From contig NZ_QITQ01000014.1 of assembly GCF_003260265.1 (NCBI RefSeq), positions 1 to 64,000 of the forward strand: a DNA stretch of 64,000 nucleotides, given 5' to 3'. This DNA is from Roseovarius amoyensis. GTDB taxonomy: Bacteria; Pseudomonadota; Alphaproteobacteria; Rhodobacterales; Rhodobacteraceae. Each line of letters starts with the position of its first letter. Within the stretch, counting starts at the first letter, position 1. The notes below the pieces were generated by a model, which was given only the letters and a program-made list of their open reading frames with translations, did not search any database and was not told where the DNA came from. Shown piece by piece: positions 41,920 to 51,875 of this stretch. Made by a program: the position numbers and the translations under genes.

Positions 41920-43452
41920 TCAGCCCAGCATCACCGCCGCCAGCACCGCCGCACAGCCGGCCACAAAGCCAGCCGCGGCCCATGTGGGGCCGGTCAGGCG
42001 AGAGGGTTTCGGCGCCTCGGGCGCGGGTTGGGATTGGCGGATCAGCGCCGCCTCGACCAGTTGCGGCAGGCGGGGCCCATATCGGCCCAGTACCGCCAGC
42101 GTGCGGCCGATGTCGCGCAGTGCCGCGCGCGGGCCGATGTTCTTGCGGATGTAATCCTCGACCACGGGATGCGCGACTTGCCAGATGTTGATCTGCGGAT
42201 TGAGCGAACGCGCCACCCCCTCCACCACGACCATCGTGCGCTGCAGCAGGATCAGCTCGGTCCGGGTTTCCATGCCAAAGCGTTCGGTCACCTCGAACAG
42301 GTAGCTCAGCAGGTTGCCCATCGAGATACGGGTCGCGTCCATGCCGAAAATGGGCTCGCCCACCGCGCGCAGAGCGCGGGCGAATTCGGTCACGTCGCGG
42401 TCGGCGGGTACGTATCCGGCCTCAAAATGCACCTCGGCCACGCGGGTGTAATCGCGGCGGATAAAGCCATACAGGATCTCGGCATAGACCTTGCGGGTGT
42501 ATTCGTCGATATGGCCCATGATGCCGAAATCATAGGCGATGATGTCGCCGTTCGCGCTGACCTTGAGGTTGCCCTGGTGCATGTCGGCGTGAAAAAACCC
42601 GTCGCGCAGCGCGTGACTGAGGAACAGCTGCAACACCCGTTCACCCAGCTGCACCCGGTCATGCCCGGCGGCATCCAGCGCGTCGTTGTCGCCCAGCGGA
42701 ACGCCCTCGGCCCAGCCCATCGTCATCACGCGCCGACCGGAATATTCCCATTTCATCTCGGGCAGGACGAAACCGTCATCGCCGGCGGTATTGGCGGCGA
42801 ATTCCGAGGCGGAAGAGCTTTCGAGCCGCAGGTCAAGCTCGCCCATCACCACGCCCTCGAAATGCGCGATCACGTCCGACGGCCGCAACCGGCGCGAGGC
42901 GGGCGAGAGGAACTCGATCATTGAGGCGGCGAAATAGAAGGCGTCGATATCCTTGCGAAAGGCGCGTTCGATCCGCGGGCGCAGCACCTTGACGGCGACC
43001 GCTTCGCCGGTGCTGCGCAGCCGCGCCTTGTGAACCTGCGCGATCGAGGCGGCGGCGACGGGTTCGCTCAAATCCTCGAACATCTCGTCGACGGGGCGGC
43101 CCAGCTCGTGCTCGATGCTGCGGCGCGCGGTTTCCAGCGGAAAGGGCGGCAGCTTGTCCTGAAGGATACGCAACTCGTTCGCCAGGTCCTCGCCGACGAT
43201 GTCGGGCCGGGTCGAAAATACCTGCCCGAACTTGATATAGGCCGGGCCCAGCGCCGTCAGCGCGCGCAGCGCCGGCGGCGTGGCCGGGTCGCCGCGATAG
43301 CCCAGCCACTGAAACGGCCAGGCCAACAGCCGTAGCGCGACCCGCACCTGCGGCGGCGCGTCCATCGCATCAAGAAACACCCGCATCGCGCCGGTGCGTT
43401 CCAGCGTCGCGCCGGTGCGGATGAGGCGCATGATATTGTGCGGTCCGCGCAT
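41920..43452 (-). CDS. ubiB: UbiB, ABC1/ADCK-type atypical kinase for ubiquinone synthesis
   Basis: The 510-residue protein has the UbiB features: an N-terminal KxGQ-type motif in LGPAYIKFGQVFSTRPD, the ATP-site lysine region AVKVLRP, the catalytic loop HADMHQGNLKV and the metal motif YDFG. Two C-terminal membrane helices end VAGCAAVLAAVMLG. UbiB is an ATPase needed for aerobic ubiquinone synthesis, probably by helping extract lipid precursors from the membrane. ATG 43452 lies 4 bp after the ubiE stop. Confidence 0.95.
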   Translation of the reverse strand: MRGPHNIMRLIRTGATLERTGAMRVFLDAMDAPPQVRVALRLLAWPFQWLGYRGDPATPPALRALTALGPAYIKFGQVFSTRPDIVGEDLANELRILQDKLPPFPLETARRSIEHELGRPVDEMFEDLSEPVAAASIAQVHKARLRSTGEAVAVKVLRPRIERAFRKDIDAFYFAASMIEFLSPASRRLRPSDVIAHFEGVVMGELDLRLESSSASEFAANTAGDDGFVLPEMKWEYSGRRVMTMGWAEGVPLGDNDALDAAGHDRVQLGERVLQLFLSHALRDGFFHADMHQGNLKVSANGDIIAYDFGIMGHIDEYTRKVYAEILYGFIRRDYTRVAEVHFEAGYVPADRDVTEFARALRAVGEPIFGMDATRISMGNLLSYLFEVTERFGMETRTELILLQRTMVVVEGVARSLNPQINIWQVAHPVVEDYIRKNIGPRAALRDIGRTLAVLGRYGPRLPQLVEAALIRQSQPAPEAPKPSRLTGPTWAAAGFVAGCAAVLAAVMLG

Positions 43453-43456
43453 GGGT

Positions 43457-44200
43457 CTATATCTTCCAGCCGGAATGCAGGCAGGCAACGCCGAAGGTCA
43501 GGTTGCGATAGGCGGTGTTTTCGAAACCGGCCTTGCGCACCATGCCTAGGAACGTTTCCTGGTCAGGAAAGCGGCGGATCGATTCCACCAGGTATTGATA
43601 ACTGTCGCGGTCCTGCGCGATGACCTGCCCCAGCCGCGGAATGATGTGAAAGGAATAGAGATCATAGACCTTGCGCAGCAATTCGTTGGGCACCTGGCTG
43701 AATTCCAGCACCATCAGCCGCCCGCCCGGCCGCAGCACGCGAAACGCCTCGTGCAGCACCTGTTGCGGGTCGGTCATGTTGCGGATGCCGAAACTGACGG
43801 TGTAGACGTCAAAGCTGTTGTCGGCAAAGGGCAGCGCCATCGCGTCGCCCACCACCCAGTCCAGCTGACCCGCCATCTGTTCGGCCTCGGCCCGCTGGCG
43901 CCCGGCGATCAGCATTTCCTCGGTCAGGTCCAGCACTGTGGCATTGCCTTCGCCGGCACGTTTTAGAAACCTGAACGAGATGTCGCCGGTGCCGCCGGCC
44001 ACGTCCAGCAGGCGCTGGCCCGGGCGCGGTGCCAGCCAGTCCATCATCGCGTCCTTCCAGACGCGATGGATGCCCATCGACATGGCGTCGTTCATGACGT
44101 CGTACCTGGAGGCGACCGAGCCAAAGACACCGCGCACGCGGCCGGCCTTTTCCTCTTCGGGGATTTCCTGGAATCCGAAATGGGTGGTCTTGCGGGTCAT
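43457..44200 (-). CDS. ubiE: Ubiquinone/menaquinone C-methyltransferase UbiE
   Basis: The 247-residue protein contains [38 protein letters not shown], the SAM-binding [16 protein letters not shown] and [20 protein letters not shown], near-invariant in UbiE. It methylates the benzoquinone ring carbon. It is first of the ubiE-ubiB pair and divergent from mutM (96 bp between starts). Upstream readings of the frame are antisense to mutM, so ATG 44200 is the start. Confidence 0.97.
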   Translation of the reverse strand: MTRKTTHFGFQEIPEEEKAGRVRGVFGSVASRYDVMNDAMSMGIHRVWKDAMMDWLAPRPGQRLLDVAGGTGDISFRFLKRAGEGNATVLDLTEEMLIAGRQRAEAEQMAGQLDWVVGDAMALPFADNSFDVYTVSFGIRNMTDPQQVLHEAFRVLRPGGRLMVLEFSQVPNELLRKVYDLYSFHIIPRLGQVIAQDRDSYQYLVESIRRFPDQETFLGMVRKAGFENTAYRNLTFGVACLHSGWKI

Positions 44201-44296
44201 CCGGGTTATCGGGCCTTGCCGTTTGCGATCGTCGCCCTTCTTATAGGCTGGCCGGAGCGGGTTACAATCCGCGCCGTCACGGGCGGAAAGGGAAAC

Positions 44297-45148
44297 ATGC
44301 CTGAATTGCCGGAGGTTGAGACGGTTCGTCGCGGGCTGGACCCGGTCCTGACCGGTCACCGGATCGTGCGCGCGCAGGTCAACCGCCCTGATCTGCGCTG
44401 GCCGTTCCCGCCGAACATGGCCGGGCGGCTGACCGGGCGGCGGGTGCAGGCGCTGCGGCGGCGGTCGAAATACATCTTGGCCGATCTCGACGGCGGCGAG
44501 TCGCTGCTGGTGCATCTGGGCATGTCGGGCCGCATCCTGGTGTCGGGCGATCCGCTGGGCGCATTCGTGCACGACCACCCCGCGCCAGAGCGCCACGACC
44601 ACGTGGTGTTGGACATCGACAGCGGCGCGCGCATCACCTTCAACGACCCGCGGCGTTTCGGCGCGATGGACCTGCTTGCCACCGCGACGGCCGACTCGCA
44701 CCCGCTGCTGGCCCGGCTGGGGCCCGAGCCGCTGGGAAACACGTTTCACGAGGCGCACCTAGTGGCTGCGATGAAGGGTCGCAGGACGCCGGTCAAATCG
44801 GCGCTGCTGGATCAGCGCATCGTGGCCGGGCTGGGCAATATCTATGTGTGCGAGGCGCTTTACCGCTCCCGCATCTCGCCGCTGCGGGGCGCCGGCGCGA
44901 TATCAGAGGCGCGGCTTGGCACGCTGACCGGGGCGATACGCGAGGTCCTGCAAGATGCTATCGTGGCGGGCGGATCGTCGTTGCGCGATTTTCGCCGCGC
45001 CGATGGCGAGCTGGGCTATTTTCAGCACAGTTTCGACGTCTATGGCCGCGAGGGAAAACCCTGCCGCACCCCCGGCTGTGCCGGCACCATCCGGCGCGTG
45101 GTGCAGGCGGGTCGGTCGACCTTTTACTGCACGGCCTGTCAAAGATAA
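44297..45148 (+). CDS. mutM: Formamidopyrimidine-DNA glycosylase
   Basis: The 283-residue protein starts [14 protein letters not shown]. After Met removal, Pro1 and Glu2 are the catalytic residues of the Fpg/Nei family. It contains [20 protein letters not shown] and a C-terminal zinc finger with Cys pairs in CRTPGC and FYCTACQR. It removes oxidised purines such as 8-oxoguanine. Divergent from ubiE. Confidence 0.97.
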   Translation: MPELPEVETVRRGLDPVLTGHRIVRAQVNRPDLRWPFPPNMAGRLTGRRVQALRRRSKYILADLDGGESLLVHLGMSGRILVSGDPLGAFVHDHPAPERHDHVVLDIDSGARITFNDPRRFGAMDLLATATADSHPLLARLGPEPLGNTFHEAHLVAAMKGRRTPVKSALLDQRIVAGLGNIYVCEALYRSRISPLRGAGAISEARLGTLTGAIREVLQDAIVAGGSSLRDFRRADGELGYFQHSFDVYGREGKPCRTPGCAGTIRRVVQAGRSTFYCTACQR

Positions 45149-45213
45149 GGTTGAACCAGTTCGCCAAATGACTATGGAATCGCCCCTGACTGAAACAAGC
45201 GAAAGCGGAATTC

Positions 45214-45990
45214 ATGGCCTATGAGACGATCATCGTCGAGATAGAGGATCACGTCGCCCTTATTACGCTGAACCGTACCGATGCGCTCAATGCGCTGAAC
45301 GATCAGCTGATGAGCGAATTGGTCACCGCGCTGCAGGACGCGCAGGCAAACGACAAGGTGCGCTGCATCGTGATCACCGGCTCGGAAAAGGCATTCGCCG
45401 CCGGCGCCGACATCAAGATGATGGGCGAAAAGGGGTTCGTCGATGTCTTTATCGGCGATCTGTTCACCCCCGAATCGGATGCCATCATGCGCATCCGCAA
45501 GCCGATCATCGCTGCCGTTTCGGGCTATGCGCTGGGCGGAGGGTGCGAGCTGGCAATGATGTGCGATTTCATCATCGCCGCCGACACAGCCAAGTTCGGC
45601 CAGCCCGAGATCAACCTGGGTGTCATCGCCGGGCTGGGGGGCACGCAGCGGCTGACCCGCGCCATCGGCAAGTCGAAGGCGATGGACATGAACCTGACCG
45701 GCCGCTTCATGGACGCCGAAGAGGCCGAACGCGCCGGGCTGGTCAGCCGCGTCGTGCCAGCCAAGAAGCTGAAGGAAGAGGCGTTGACCGCCGCCGGCAA
45801 GATCGCTGAAAAGTCTATGATCGCGGTCATGACGGCAAAGGAATCAGTGAACCGCTCTTTCGAGGTGCCGCTGCGCGAGGGGCTGTTGTTCGAACGCCGC
45901 GTGTTCCATTCGCTCTTTGCCACCGAGGACCAGAAAGAAGGCATGGCCGCCTTTTCTGAAAAGCGCGAGCCGCAGTTCCGCGACAAGTGA
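45214..45990 (+). CDS. Enoyl-CoA hydratase
   Basis: The 258-residue crotonase-fold protein contains the oxyanion-hole segment [12 protein letters not shown] and [16 protein letters not shown]. The two catalytic glutamates lie in GGGCELAMM and [10 protein letters not shown]. The C-terminal part ([20 protein letters not shown]) is also typical. It hydrates trans-2-enoyl-CoA in fatty-acid or related degradation. The specific substrate and gene symbol cannot be fixed from sequence. It lies between mutM and rpsT, followed by a strong hairpin terminator at 46018. Confidence 0.94.
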   Translation: MAYETIIVEIEDHVALITLNRTDALNALNDQLMSELVTALQDAQANDKVRCIVITGSEKAFAAGADIKMMGEKGFVDVFIGDLFTPESDAIMRIRKPIIAAVSGYALGGGCELAMMCDFIIAADTAKFGQPEINLGVIAGLGGTQRLTRAIGKSKAMDMNLTGRFMDAEEAERAGLVSRVVPAKKLKEEALTAAGKIAEKSMIAVMTAKESVNRSFEVPLREGLLFERRVFHSLFATEDQKEGMAAFSEKREPQFRDK

Positions 45991-46017
45991 CGCGAAAGAC
46001 TTACCCAGGGATGCCGG

Positions 46018-46039
46018 CCCCCGCCAATGGCGGGGGTTT
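46018..46039 (+). terminator. Intrinsic terminator after enoyl-CoA hydratase
   Basis: An 8-bp all-GC stem (46018-46025 with 46029-46036, loop AAT) is followed by TTT. It lies 28 bases after the stop codon. Confidence 0.65.
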
Positions 46040-46071
46040 GCCGTTCTGGGGATGGCATGTCGCCGGGCGGG

Positions 46072-46097
46072 CCGTGCCGCCCCGGAGCGCGGCACGG
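46072..46097. other. Second GC-rich hairpin in the enoyl-CoA hydratase - rpsT gap
   Basis: The 379-bp gap 45991-46369 has no gene. After the terminator it holds a 9-bp perfect stem (46072-46080 with 46089-46097, loop 8 nt) of unknown role, then the rpsT promoter region. It could be a backup terminator; no T-run follows. Confidence 0.4.
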
Positions 46098-46218
46098 GTG
46101 AGTCGCAGGCCTTGTGTCGATTGCGTCACATCCGGATGAAAATGAGGCTTTGCCGACCGGGCCGAGACAGGCAGCGCAAACATTCAAGAATCACCTGCTG
46201 CCCAGCGGATTTGGCCCT

Positions 46219-46246
46219 TTGCATTCGCGGCAATCTCGGCTATATG
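46219..46246 (+). promoter_or_regulatory. Predicted rpsT promoter
   Basis: TTGCAT (46219-46224), 16 bases, then TATATG (46241-46246) resembles a sigma-70 promoter. It would give a leader of about 115 nt before rpsT, long enough for S20 autoregulation, though that is only inferred. Confidence 0.4.
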
Positions 46247-46369
46247 CGGCGGTCATATATGCGCGTGGGGCCCGCTCTGGCCAGATTCAGCCCGGTTAAA
46301 GACCTGCCGGTTCGGGAATGCCTGCGTGCGACACGAAACGCAAAGACCCGAACAAAGGTTTGAAAATAA

Positions 46370-46633
46370 ATGGCTAACTCGCCCCAGTCCAAGAAACGCG
46401 CCCGCCAGAACACTCGCCGTCTGGCCGTCAACAAGACCCGGCGTTCGCGAATCCGTACCTATCTGCGCAAGGTCGAAGAGGCGATCGCCTCGGGTGACAA
46501 GGATGCCGCAAAGACCGCGCTGCAGGCCGCTCAGCCCGAGCTGATGCGCGGTGTGACCAAAGGCGTCTTTCACAAGAACACCGCATCGCGCAAAATGTCG
46601 CGCCTCTCGGCCCGCGTAAAGGCGCTTGGCTGA
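46370..46633 (+). CDS. rpsT: 30S ribosomal protein S20
   Basis: The 87-residue basic protein begins [20 protein letters not shown] and continues [16 protein letters not shown]. It ends with [20 protein letters not shown], diagnostic of S20. It binds 16S rRNA in the small subunit. It is a single-gene unit with its own predicted promoter and a strong terminator immediately downstream. Confidence 0.98.
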   Translation: MANSPQSKKRARQNTRRLAVNKTRRSRIRTYLRKVEEAIASGDKDAAKTALQAAQPELMRGVTKGVFHKNTASRKMSRLSARVKALG

Positions 46634-46662
46634 AAATCTCGTGCTAAACGTTTGATCCTGAA

Positions 46663-46688
46663 AGGCGCCCCGTGACGGGCGCCTTTTT
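46663..46688 (+). terminator. Strong intrinsic terminator after rpsT
   Basis: An 8-bp stem (46663-46670 with 46677-46684, loop CGTGAC) ends in a run of five T (46684-46688). This is the clearest Rho-independent terminator in the window. Confidence 0.88.
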
Positions 46689-47170
46689 GGTTTATGTTGG
46701 ACCCATCAATTTCATGTAGATTCTTTTCCGGCAACCGCCCTGTCAAGGACGAAGATAAGTTGCCGCCGCCGCCGGGCTGTTGCTACGGTCACAGGGCGAT
46801 TCCGCCAGGGGGGACAGGCTGCCACTGTCGCTGGGACGGACGTGAGCGGCCTTGAACGTACCGCCACGTGACGTTGCCCAAGCGTTCAGGTTTTTACGTC
46901 GGTTCTCTTTTCAGAGACGACAGGCCAGGTCCGATCACAGGCGCGCGCACCTGATAGTTCAGGCCCACTCCGCACATTTGGGGCTGCGGAAATGTTGGGT
47001 CGAAAAAATGTCGGGGCGCGGCGTCTGGCAGGTCCGAAAGGAACTCGGATACTCGCTGCATCCGGCAGCGGGTATCTGGCCTGTGACTGATCCCTCATGC
47101 GTGGAACGCACCGGTGCGAGTAAGGGGCGTCGCACTGGTGAATGGATGCACAGTCGCGGAATGGGGACAG
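46689..47170 (+). other. Noncoding dnaA upstream region with a bulged hairpin
   Basis: These 482 bases have no convincing gene. A possible promoter, TTGCCG (46760-46765) with TACGGT (46784-46789) at 18-base spacing, would leave a leader of about 375 nt. A 9-bp stem with one bulged A (46840-46849 with 46861-46869, loop 11 nt) lies in that leader. I searched by eye for DnaA boxes (TTATCCACA and near variants) and found none, so this is probably not the replication origin. Confidence 0.5.
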
Positions 47171-48541
47171 ATGACACAAGAACAATGGGGCCAGCTGAAG
47201 CAGGAACTGCTGAGCACAGTCGGAACGCATAATTTCAACAACTGGATCGAACCTCTGGAGCTGGTAGAGGTCCGGGACGGGGTCGCCACCTTCACAGTGC
47301 CGACCAGCTTTCAGGGGAATTACGTTTCGCGCAATTTCGGTGATCTGATCCTGTTTCAGTTGAACACCGTCGCGCCGGATGTCCGCCGCGTGCATTTCCG
47401 GGCGTCCGCAAATGCCGGTGCCAACGGCGGTGCGCAACAGCCCGCCGCCGCCAGGCCAGAGCGGGCCCCGGCACAGGCGTCAGCCCATGCCGACGCGCAG
47501 GTGCCCGCCGCGCCGCTGGACGAGCGGTTTACCTTTGATACCTTCGTCGTCGGCAAGCCCAACGAACTGGCCCACGCCGCCGCCCGCCGCGTGTCCGAGG
47601 GCGGGCCGGTCACCTTCAACCCGCTGTTCCTTTACGGCGGGGTCGGGCTGGGCAAGACCCACCTGATGCACGCCATCGCGTGGGAATTGCAGGCCCGCCG
47701 GCCCGAGCTGAACGTCGTCTACCTGTCGGCTGAACAGTTCATGTACCGCTTTGTGCAGGCGCTGCGCGACCGCCGGATGATGGATTTCAAGCAGATGTTC
47801 CGCTCGGTCGACGTGCTGATGGTCGATGATGTGCAGTTCATCGCCGGCAAGGACAGCACGCAGGAAGAGTTCTTTCACACCTTCAACGCGCTGGTTGACC
47901 AGAATCGGCAGATCATCATCTCGGCTGACCGCGCGCCGGGCGAGATTGCGCAGCTTGAGGACCGCATCAAGTCGCGCCTGCAATGCGGGCTGGTGGTCGA
48001 CTTGCACCCGACCGATTACGAACTGCGGCTCGGCATCCTGCAGTCCAAGGCCGAACGCTATCGCAACGACTATCCCGGCCTGCAGATGGCGAATGGCGTG
48101 CTGGAATTCCTGGCCCACCGCATCAGCACCAATGTTCGGGTGCTCGAAGGCGCGCTGACGCGGCTGTTCGCCTTTGCCTCGCTGGTGGGGCACGAGATCA
48201 CGCTGGAACTGGCGCAGGACTGTCTGGCCGACATCCTGCGCGCGTCCGAGCGCAAGATCTCGATCGAGGAGATTCAGCGCCGAGTGGCGGAACACTACAA
48301 CATTCGCATTTCCGACATGATCGGCCCCAAGCGGGTGCGCAACTTTGCCCGCCCGCGGCAGGTGGCGATGTATCTGTGCAAGCAGATGACCAGCCGGTCG
48401 CTGCCGGAAATCGGCCGCCGCTTTGGCGGGCGTGACCATACCACGGTGATGCATGGCGTGCGCCGGATCGACGATCTGCGTCAGCAGGACGCCCAGATCG
48501 CCGAAGACCTGGAGCTGTTGCGCCGCACGCTGGAGGGGTAG
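47171..48541 (+). CDS. dnaA: Chromosomal replication initiator protein DnaA
   Basis: The 456-residue protein has an N-terminal domain ([18 protein letters not shown]), a Gln/Ala/Pro-rich linker, and an AAA+ domain with Walker [10 protein letters not shown] (Lys162), Walker [11 protein letters not shown] and [10 protein letters not shown]. The C-terminal DNA-binding domain carries the signature [15 protein letters not shown]. It binds oriC and opens DNA for replication. ATG 47171 with GGGGACAG upstream is preferred over the earlier start at 47114. Confidence 0.98.
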   Translation: MTQEQWGQLKQELLSTVGTHNFNNWIEPLELVEVRDGVATFTVPTSFQGNYVSRNFGDLILFQLNTVAPDVRRVHFRASANAGANGGAQQPAAARPERAPAQASAHADAQVPAAPLDERFTFDTFVVGKPNELAHAAARRVSEGGPVTFNPLFLYGGVGLGKTHLMHAIAWELQARRPELNVVYLSAEQFMYRFVQALRDRRMMDFKQMFRSVDVLMVDDVQFIAGKDSTQEEFFHTFNALVDQNRQIIISADRAPGEIAQLEDRIKSRLQCGLVVDLHPTDYELRLGILQSKAERYRNDYPGLQMANGVLEFLAHRISTNVRVLEGALTRLFAFASLVGHEITLELAQDCLADILRASERKISIEEIQRRVAEHYNIRISDMIGPKRVRNFARPRQVAMYLCKQMTSRSLPEIGRRFGGRDHTTVMHGVRRIDDLRQQDAQIAEDLELLRRTLEG

Positions 48542-48643
48542 GAACAGCCGCGCCGACGCCGCGGACCCGGCCACCCCCGGGAACCGCGACGCGGCGCGCC
48601 CTTGACCCCGTTCCCGAATGCACTGAAAACCGCATGAAAAGGC

Positions 48644-48671
48644 TTGAGCGCGCAGGGGAGTTTGCTACGGT
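48644..48671 (+). promoter_or_regulatory. Possible dnaN promoter
   Basis: TTGAGC (48644-48649), 16 bases, then TACGGT (48666-48671), about 37 bp before dnaN. The same GCTACGGT core occurs at the candidate dnaA promoter (46782-46789). Weak -10 match, so low confidence. Confidence 0.3.
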
Positions 48672-48707
48672 GCGCTTCCCCACCGTCTGGACACAGGGAG
48701 CGAGGGC

Positions 48708-49826
48708 ATGAAACTCAGCATCGAACGCGGGGCACTGCTGAAAGCGGTGTCACAGGCCCAGTCGGTGGTCGAACGGCGCAATACGATCCCGATACTTGCC
48801 AACGTCCTGATCGAGGCCGAGGGCGACCAGGCCCAGTTCCGAGCCACCGACCTGGATATCGAGGTGGTCGACAAGGCCCCGGCCAAGGTGGAACGCGCCG
48901 GCGCGACCACGGTATCGGCGGTAACCCTGCACGAGATCGTGCGCAAGCTGCCCGAGGGGGCGCTGGTGACGCTGGTCGACGATGGCACCTCGGGGCGGCT
49001 GACGGTGGCGGCGGGGCGGTCGAACTTTGCCCTTGCGACCCTGCCGAAAGAGGATTTCCCGGTGATGGCGACGGCGGAATACGCCTGCAACTTCGCCGCC
49101 CGCGCGCCCGAGCTGCGGCGCCTGTTCGACAAGTCAAAATTCGCCATCTCGACCGAGGAAACGCGCTATTACCTCAATGGCGTCTACATGCACGTCTCCG
49201 AAAGCGATGGCGGCAAGGTGCTGCGCTGCGTGGCCACCGATGGCCACCGCCTGGCCCGTGTCGATGCCGACCTGCCCGAGGGCGCGGCCGACATGCCCGG
49301 TGTGATCGTCCCGCGCAAGACCGTGGGCGAGCTGCGCAAGCTGCTGGATGACGACGAGGCGCAGATCGCGGTTTCGGTTTCGGAAACCAAGGTGCGCTTC
49401 GCCACCCCCGAGATCGTACTGACGTCAAAGGTGATCGACGGCACGTTCCCCGACTACACCCGCGTCATTCCCACCGGCAACACCCGCAAGCTGGAGGTGG
49501 ACGCGAGTGATTTCGCCCGCGCCGTCGACCGGGTGGCGACAGTCAGCTCGGAACGATCGCGCGCGGTCAAGCTGACGCTGGACGAGGACCGCCTTGTGCT
49601 GTCCGTGAACGCCCCCGACAGCGGCAACGCCGAAGAGGAACTGGCCGTGGCCTATGGCGACGAGCGGCTGGAGATCGGGTTCAACGCCAAGTACCTGCTG
49701 GAAATCGCCAACCAGATCGACCGCGAGAACGCGACATTCCTGTTCAACTCGGCTGGCGACCCGACGCTGGTGCGCGAAGGCAACGACACCAGCGCCATTT
49801 ATGTCGTGATGCCGATGCGCGTCTGA
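48708..49826 (+). CDS. dnaN: DNA polymerase III beta subunit (sliding clamp)
   Basis: The 372-residue protein begins MKLSIERGALLKAVSQAQSV and VERRNTIPILANVLIEA. It has three repeated clamp domains and ends NDTSAIYVVMPMRV, as DnaN does. The dimer encircles DNA and tethers polymerases. It follows dnaA by 166 bp and precedes recF by 56 bp. Confidence 0.98.
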   Translation: MKLSIERGALLKAVSQAQSVVERRNTIPILANVLIEAEGDQAQFRATDLDIEVVDKAPAKVERAGATTVSAVTLHEIVRKLPEGALVTLVDDGTSGRLTVAAGRSNFALATLPKEDFPVMATAEYACNFAARAPELRRLFDKSKFAISTEETRYYLNGVYMHVSESDGGKVLRCVATDGHRLARVDADLPEGAADMPGVIVPRKTVGELRKLLDDDEAQIAVSVSETKVRFATPEIVLTSKVIDGTFPDYTRVIPTGNTRKLEVDASDFARAVDRVATVSSERSRAVKLTLDEDRLVLSVNAPDSGNAEEELAVAYGDERLEIGFNAKYLLEIANQIDRENATFLFNSAGDPTLVREGNDTSAIYVVMPMRV

Positions 49827-49882
49827 ATCGGCGGCGCCGATGCCTGTGGCGCACGTGTCTTCGGTAAGATGAAAGGGCGGCA

Positions 49883-50998
49883 ATGCCCGATCTGTATCTG
49901 TCGCGCCTGACCCTGTCGCATTTCCGGTCCCATCAGGCTGCGGCGCTGGCGTTCGATGCGCGACCTGTGGCGCTTTATGGGCCCAACGGCGCGGGCAAGA
50001 CCAACATCCTCGAGGCGGTATCGCTGTTTTCGCCGGGTCGCGGCCTGCGGCGGGCGGCGGCGCAGGACATGGTGCGCCAACCTGACGGTCCGGGCTGGAA
50101 AGTGACCGGCGTGCTGCATTCGCTCGAGCAGGTGCACGAGATCGAAATCTGGTCCGAGGGCGGCCAGCCCCGACAGTTGCGCATCGACGGCAAGACGGCG
50201 GCGCAGGCGGCGCTGGGGCGCATCGCGCGGGTGCTGTGGCTGGTGCCCAGCATGGATCGGCTGTGGATCGAAGGGGCCGAGGGGCGGCGGCGCTTTCTCG
50301 ACCGCATGACGATGAGCTTTGTTCCCGACCACGCCGAGGCCACGCTGGCCTATGAAAAGGCCATGCGCGAACGCAACCGCCTGCTCAAGGACCAGGTGCG
50401 CGACGGCCATTGGTATGTGGCGCTGGAACGACAGATGGCCGAGGCGGGCCTTGCCATCCACCGCAACCGGCAGGTGGCGCTGGAACGCCTGAAGGCGGCG
50501 CAGGATGCGGCCGAAACCGCCTTTCCCGCCGCCGGGCTGGAACTGCTGCCGGGAGAGGGCGGAATGCCGGAGACGGAACCCGACCTGCGCGATGCCCTGC
50601 ATACTGGCCGCGCGCGCGACATCGCCGCCGGGCGCACGCTGATCGGGCCGCACCGCGCCGACCTGGGGGCTGTCTATACCGCCAAGGGGGTGCCGGCGGC
50701 GGCCTGTTCGACGGGCGAGCAAAAGGCGCTGCTGATCTCGCTGATCCTTGCCAACGCCCGCGCTTTGGCGCAGGAATTCGGCGCGCCGCCCCTGCTGCTG
50801 CTGGACGAGGTCGCGGCCCATCTCGACGCCGCCCGCCGCGCCGCGCTTTATGACGAGGTCTGCACCCTGGGTGTGCAAGCTTGGATGACGGGCACCGGGC
50901 CGGAACTGTTTACGGACCTGGGCGCACGCGCGCAGTATGTCGAAGTGACAGAGACCGGCTGTGAAAGCCGCGCCGAACAGGAGGTATCGACACCATGA
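49883..50998 (+). CDS. recF: DNA replication and repair protein RecF
   Basis: The 371-residue SMC-like ATPase starts LYLSRLTLSHFRSHQAAALA and has Walker A GPNGAGKTNILEAV. It contains RRRFLDRMT, the ABC-type signature STGEQKALLISLILANARAL and Walker B LLLLDEVAAHLDAARR. RecF loads RecA at gaps with RecO and RecR. Its stop overlaps the start of the GFA gene (ATGA at 50995), an unusual coupling. Confidence 0.97.
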   Translation: MPDLYLSRLTLSHFRSHQAAALAFDARPVALYGPNGAGKTNILEAVSLFSPGRGLRRAAAQDMVRQPDGPGWKVTGVLHSLEQVHEIEIWSEGGQPRQLRIDGKTAAQAALGRIARVLWLVPSMDRLWIEGAEGRRRFLDRMTMSFVPDHAEATLAYEKAMRERNRLLKDQVRDGHWYVALERQMAEAGLAIHRNRQVALERLKAAQDAAETAFPAAGLELLPGEGGMPETEPDLRDALHTGRARDIAAGRTLIGPHRADLGAVYTAKGVPAAACSTGEQKALLISLILANARALAQEFGAPPLLLLDEVAAHLDAARRAALYDEVCTLGVQAWMTGTGPELFTDLGARAQYVEVTETGCESRAEQEVSTP

Positions 50999-51426
50999 CC
51001 CACAATGCCGACATCAGGACCGGCGGTTGCCTTTGCGGGGCGGTGCGGTTCACGACCAAGGGCCCCGTGCGAGAGGTCGTCGCCTGCCATTGCGGCCAGT
51101 GCCGGCGTCAGACCGGGCTGTATCATGCCGCCACCAGCATCCCCAATGACCGCCTTTCGGTCGAGGGGGGCGAGGCGATCAGATGGTATCGCACCTCGGA
51201 TCACGCCCGGCGCGGGTTCTGTTCGCCCTGCGGCTCGGCCCTGTTCTGGTCGCCCGATGAGGGGGATTTCACCTCGGTCCTCGCCGGGGCATTTGACGAG
51301 CCCTCGGGCCTGAAACTGACAGCGCATATCTTTTGCGCCGACAAAGGCGATTTCTACGAGATCACCGACAGCCTGCCGCTATATCCGGGCTCGCGTGGCG
51401 GTCCGCCAGCGGCCAGCAAGCCATGA
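50995..51426 (+). CDS. GFA/CENP-V domain zinc-binding protein
   Basis: The 143-residue protein carries the conserved cysteine pattern of the GFA family: GGCLCGAVRF, then ACHCGQCRRQTG and GFCSPCGSALFWS, which bind zinc in a Mss4-like fold. Family members include glutathione-dependent formaldehyde-activating enzymes, but most, including this one, lack an assigned reaction. It overlaps recF and the VOC gene by 4 bp each. Confidence 0.9.
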   Translation: MTHNADIRTGGCLCGAVRFTTKGPVREVVACHCGQCRRQTGLYHAATSIPNDRLSVEGGEAIRWYRTSDHARRGFCSPCGSALFWSPDEGDFTSVLAGAFDEPSGLKLTAHIFCADKGDFYEITDSLPLYPGSRGGPPAASKP

Positions 51427-51875
51427 GCGCGGCAAAGACCCCCCTGCCCGCCCAGCGCGTAACCCTGATCACCCTTGGCGTGGCCGACCTGGACCGCGCC
51501 AAGACGTTTTACGCGTCGCTCGGCTGGTCCCCGGCCGAGGAACAGGATGGCGTGGCGTTCTACCAGTTGCAGGGCCTTGTTCTGGGCCTGTTCGGGAAAG
51601 CAGCCTTGGCCGCCGATCAGGGCCGGGCGGGCGCGGCACTGGGCACCGGGGCGATGACACTGGCGCAGAACTTTGGCACCGAGGCAGAGGTCGACAACGC
51701 GTATCAGGCGGCGCTCGATGCCGGCGCAACACCGCTCAAGCGCCCCGAAAAGGTGTTCTGGGGTGGTTACTCGGGCTATTTCGCCGACCCTGACGGACAT
51801 GTCTGGGAACTGGCAATGAACCCGTTCTGGCCGCTATCGGATGATGGCACGTTGACCCTGCCGGACGCCGAATGA
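51423..51875 (+). CDS. VOC family protein (glyoxalase fold)
   Basis: The 150-residue protein contains LITLGVADLDRAKTFYASLG at the start and GGYSGYFADPDGHVWELAMN at the end, the paired beta-alpha-beta modules of the vicinal oxygen chelate fold. The late metal Glu is present (WELAMN), but the early ligand position reads Thr in VTLITLG. Enzymatic activity is therefore uncertain. ATG 51423 overlaps the GFA stop; its own stop overlaps the LysE-type gene. Confidence 0.88.
   Translation: MSAAKTPLPAQRVTLITLGVADLDRAKTFYASLGWSPAEEQDGVAFYQLQGLVLGLFGKAALAADQGRAGAALGTGAMTLAQNFGTEAEVDNAYQAALDAGATPLKRPEKVFWGGYSGYFADPDGHVWELAMNPFWPLSDDGTLTLPDAE

Noticed and set aside
46689-47170. oriC next to dnaA
   Set aside because: No TTATCCACA-type DnaA boxes or AT-rich unwinding element seen by eye.
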